Assembly: GCA_012519365.1 (NCBI GenBank)
Contig: JAAYQH010000193.1
Coordinates: 1-7,937, forward strand
Length of the DNA stretch: 7,937 bases
Source of the DNA: Planctomycetota bacterium
Lineage (GTDB): Bacteria; Planctomycetota; Phycisphaerae; Sedimentisphaerales; Anaerohalosphaeraceae
Direction of reading: 5' to 3'
The translations under genes and the position numbers were made by a program. The notes below the pieces were generated by a model. The model was not told the origin of the DNA, did no database searches, and saw nothing but the letters and a program-made list of their open reading frames with translations. This document shows, in pieces, positions 6,338-7,937 of the stretch. The number at the start of each line of letters is the position of its first letter. Within the stretch, counting starts at the first letter, position 1.

Positions 6338-7625
6338 GTCGCTGGTGGTGAACGGTTCGGCGTTTGTCGGGCTGTTATTCGGTATTTTGCAGACGGTCAT
6401 CGTGACTCGGGTCCTTGGGCCTGAGGGGGTGGGTCGGTATAGTCTTGTATTGGCGGCGTTGATGCTGACGACCCAGTTTTTTTCATTCGGGCTTCCGCTG
6501 TCGTATCTGTACTACTGTCAGCATGACCGGGCCAATCAGCGAAAATACCTGATGAATACGCTTTGGCTGGTTCTTTTGTCGGGTCTGCTGGGCGGATGTG
6601 TGCTGTCGTCTATCATTTATTCCCGCGCTGGTTATTTCGGAACGTTTCCTTGCTGGATATATATCGTTATTGCTGCGTACATCCCTTTGGTGATTGAAAG
6701 CGCCGTTGCGCGTAATGACTTGATGGTCAATTTGGAGGCGCGCCGTCTTGGGATAATGAGTCTGGTGACGTCTATCGGGCAGGTGCTGTTTGTGCTGCTG
6801 TTTTATGCGTTCGGCCTGCTCACGGTCAATCAGGCGATACTGAGTTTTTGTTTGATGGCGGTGATTCGACTTGCGCTGGGGGGGGTCTGGATGCGGTGGA
6901 AGGTGGATTTTAATATTGTTCCAGACCGGAAGACGGCCAAAGAACTGCTGCTGATGGGGATTCGGCAGAGCTGGGCGGATCTAGCGGTATTGGTCAACGG
7001 CAAGATCAGTCTGCTGGTGATTCGTTATGTGCTGGATGATTTTGAACAGGTGGGGTATTTCAGCCGGGGTCAGCGGATAGCCCTGCTGGTGATTACGGCC
7101 GGTCAGGCGGTTTTGCCGATGCTGTTTAGCCGGTGGGCGGCGATCGAGTCGGACAAACTGGCCGCCCATGTCGAGCGGGTGCTGCGATTTTGTTTTGCCC
7201 TGGTGGTGTGTATGGCGGCGGGGCTGCTGATTTTTGGCAAGTGGATATTGGTGATTTTGTACGGGCGTGAGTTTTTGCCGGCTCTAAAGCCGATGCTGAT
7301 TTTGATGCCGGGGACGGGGCTGTATCTGATCAGTCGGGCGCTGATTCAGCTTCTGGGCAGTCGGGGCAGGCCGGAGATTTCGGCGGGGCTGCTGCTGGTC
7401 AGTTCGGGCCTGACGGCGGGGTTGTCGCTGGTGCTGACGCCGATTTGGTCAATCGCCGGGGCGGCTGCGGCGGAGTTGACGGGCAATGTGGTGCTTTTGG
7501 TACTACTGCTGCTGGTTATTCGGCGACTGTTTGACGTTCAGCTTCGGCAGTGTTTTTTGATGAGCAAGCAAGACTTTCAAATTATATACAAACAGCTTTT
7601 TTCTCGGAGTAAACACCGTGTTTGA
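6321..7625 (+). CDS. Wzx-type polysaccharide flippase (MOP superfamily)
   Basis: This is a 434-residue, highly hydrophobic protein with about 12 predicted membrane segments. The N-terminus is typical of PF01943/PF13440 polysaccharide exporters: MSFLRKSLVVNGSAFVGLLFG, then TRVLGPEGVGRYSL, where a short positively charged start precedes helix 1 and the VLG.EG.G.YSL motif follows it. Later segments also fit, such as GYFSRGQRIALLV and IWSIAGAAAAELTGNVVLL, the latter being the usual penultimate-helix pattern. Length is normal for the family (about 400-500). The role is to move undecaprenyl-linked repeat units from the cytoplasmic to the outer face of the inner membrane, which feeds a Wzy-type polymerase like its upstream neighbour. 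The gene is GC-rich, with many CTG and GGG codons, in contrast to the gene before it. It overlaps that gene by 17 bases and the following gene by 8. Lipid II-type MurJ is unlikely because of the operon and the motif pattern. Confidence 0.88.
   Translation: MSFLRKSLVVNGSAFVGLLFGILQTVIVTRVLGPEGVGRYSLVLAALMLTTQFFSFGLPLSYLYYCQHDRANQRKYLMNTLWLVLLSGLLGGCVLSSIIYSRAGYFGTFPCWIYIVIAAYIPLVIESAVARNDLMVNLEARRLGIMSLVTSIGQVLFVLLFYAFGLLTVNQAILSFCLMAVIRLALGGVWMRWKVDFNIVPDRKTAKELLLMGIRQSWADLAVLVNGKISLLVIRYVLDDFEQVGYFSRGQRIALLVITAGQAVLPMLFSRWAAIESDKLAAHVERVLRFCFALVVCMAAGLLIFGKWILVILYGREFLPALKPMLILMPGTGLYLISRALIQLLGSRGRPEISAGLLLVSSGLTAGLSLVLTPIWSIAGAAAAELTGNVVLLVLLLLVIRRLFDVQLRQCFLMSKQDFQIIYKQLFSRSKHRV
7606..7609 (+). 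promoter_or_regulatory. Shine-Dalgarno supporting the GTG start at 7618
   Basis: GGAG lies 8 bases before GTG 7618, inside the end of the flippase gene. No ATG in frame is nearby; the next Met codon is deep in the fold, at residue 60. Confidence 0.6.
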
Positions 7626-7937
7626 AAACGTTGAACTGGATTATCTCCGATACGGAGGACAACGGGGCGGATTGTTAAAATATATTTGGCGATTTATTGT
7701 ATGTCGGGGGTTTCGCGCAACAGTATTATATCGAATCGCACATTGGTGTTATGAACGACATTTCAAAATTGGATATGGCATTTGTGTTCGTCTTATGTCT
7801 CATTTATGTCATTGTGCTATTGGACCGAGTTGTCAAATAGGCGGTGGTTTACGGATTGCCCATGGTTTTGGGCTGGTGATTGGAGGGGGTACAATTATTG
7901 GAAAGAATTGCGATGTTCGCCAAAACACTACTTTTGG
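7618..7937 (+). CDS. WcaB/serine-acetyltransferase-like hexapeptide O-acetyltransferase (partial, runs off the right edge)
   Basis: A GTG start at 7618 overlaps the flippase stop by 8 bases. The open frame gives 106 complete residues before the window ends. Residues 1-60 form a helical lead with FENVELDYLRYGG and VLYRIAHW, as in the SAT-like group of polysaccharide acetyltransferases. From about 66 the left-handed beta-helix begins with hexapeptide repeats: CAIGPSCQIGGGLRIAHG, then LVIGGGTIIGKNCDVRQNTTFG. H82 aligns by eye with the catalytic His158 of E. coli CysE (LDHATGIVIGE). CysE Asp143 corresponds to A67 here, and the short N-terminus lacks the long CysE helical domain. Both points favour a polysaccharide-modifying acetyl-CoA-dependent enzyme (WcaB/EpsC-like) over cysteine biosynthesis. 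It would act in the cytoplasm on the nascent repeat unit. The C-terminal half is not visible, and the acceptor sugar is unknown. Confidence 0.85.
   Translation, partial: MFENVELDYLRYGGQRGGLLKYIWRFIVCRGFRATVLYRIAHWCYERHFKIGYGICVRLMSHLCHCAIGPSCQIGGGLRIAHGFGLVIGGGTIIGKNCDVRQNTTF

Overview
The window looks like part of a surface or extracellular polysaccharide locus from a Planctomycetota bacterium, most likely class Phycisphaerae (Sedimentisphaerales-like). That assignment is inference. It rests on a C-terminal dockerin-like calcium loop of the DLNGDCRVD type behind a VVWxDxRxG propeller, on a DUF6807 ('PmoA') protein, and on a GH123/DUF4091-type protein with a membrane anchor. These families are abundant in that lineage. 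All supported genes lie on the + strand.

Layout. Bases 1-111 hold the last 36 codons of an unidentified upstream gene. At 172-1566 is a secreted seven-repeat beta-propeller protein with an Ig/KNH-like domain and a single dockerin-like half-repeat. At 1692-2672 is a membrane-anchored DUF6807 protein. A 95-base AT-rich gap (2673-2767) carries a candidate promoter and a perfect AT palindrome. After it come four tightly packed genes. They are a membrane-anchored GH123-like protein with a long Ala/Ser/Gly/Pro-rich linker (2768-4999), a Wzy/O-antigen-ligase-type membrane protein (5015-6337), a Wzx/MOP-type flippase (6321-7625), and the start of a WcaB/serine-acetyltransferase-like left-handed beta-helix enzyme that runs off the right edge (7618-7937).

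How they fit together (inference). The flippase would move lipid-linked repeat units across the inner membrane, and the Wzy-type protein would polymerise or ligate them. The acetyltransferase would decorate the sugar in the cytoplasm. The anchored GH123-like protein, whose stop codon sits inside the Shine-Dalgarno sequence of the Wzy gene, would act on the polymer outside the membrane. The propeller and DUF6807 proteins are exported neighbours whose link to the polymer is only positional. The glycosyltransferases, priming transferase and export proteins expected for a Wzx/Wzy locus are not in this window.

Base composition is mosaic. About 1690-2670, 2800-3300 and 6310-7560 are GC-rich, while about 3310-6250 and the right end are clearly AT-richer. 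One changeover falls inside the GH123-like gene, just after its linker, and another falls near the Wzy/Wzx junction. No RNA genes, insertion sequences, CRISPR arrays or attachment sites were recognised. I see recognisable families in an uncommon combination, not a clearly new system.
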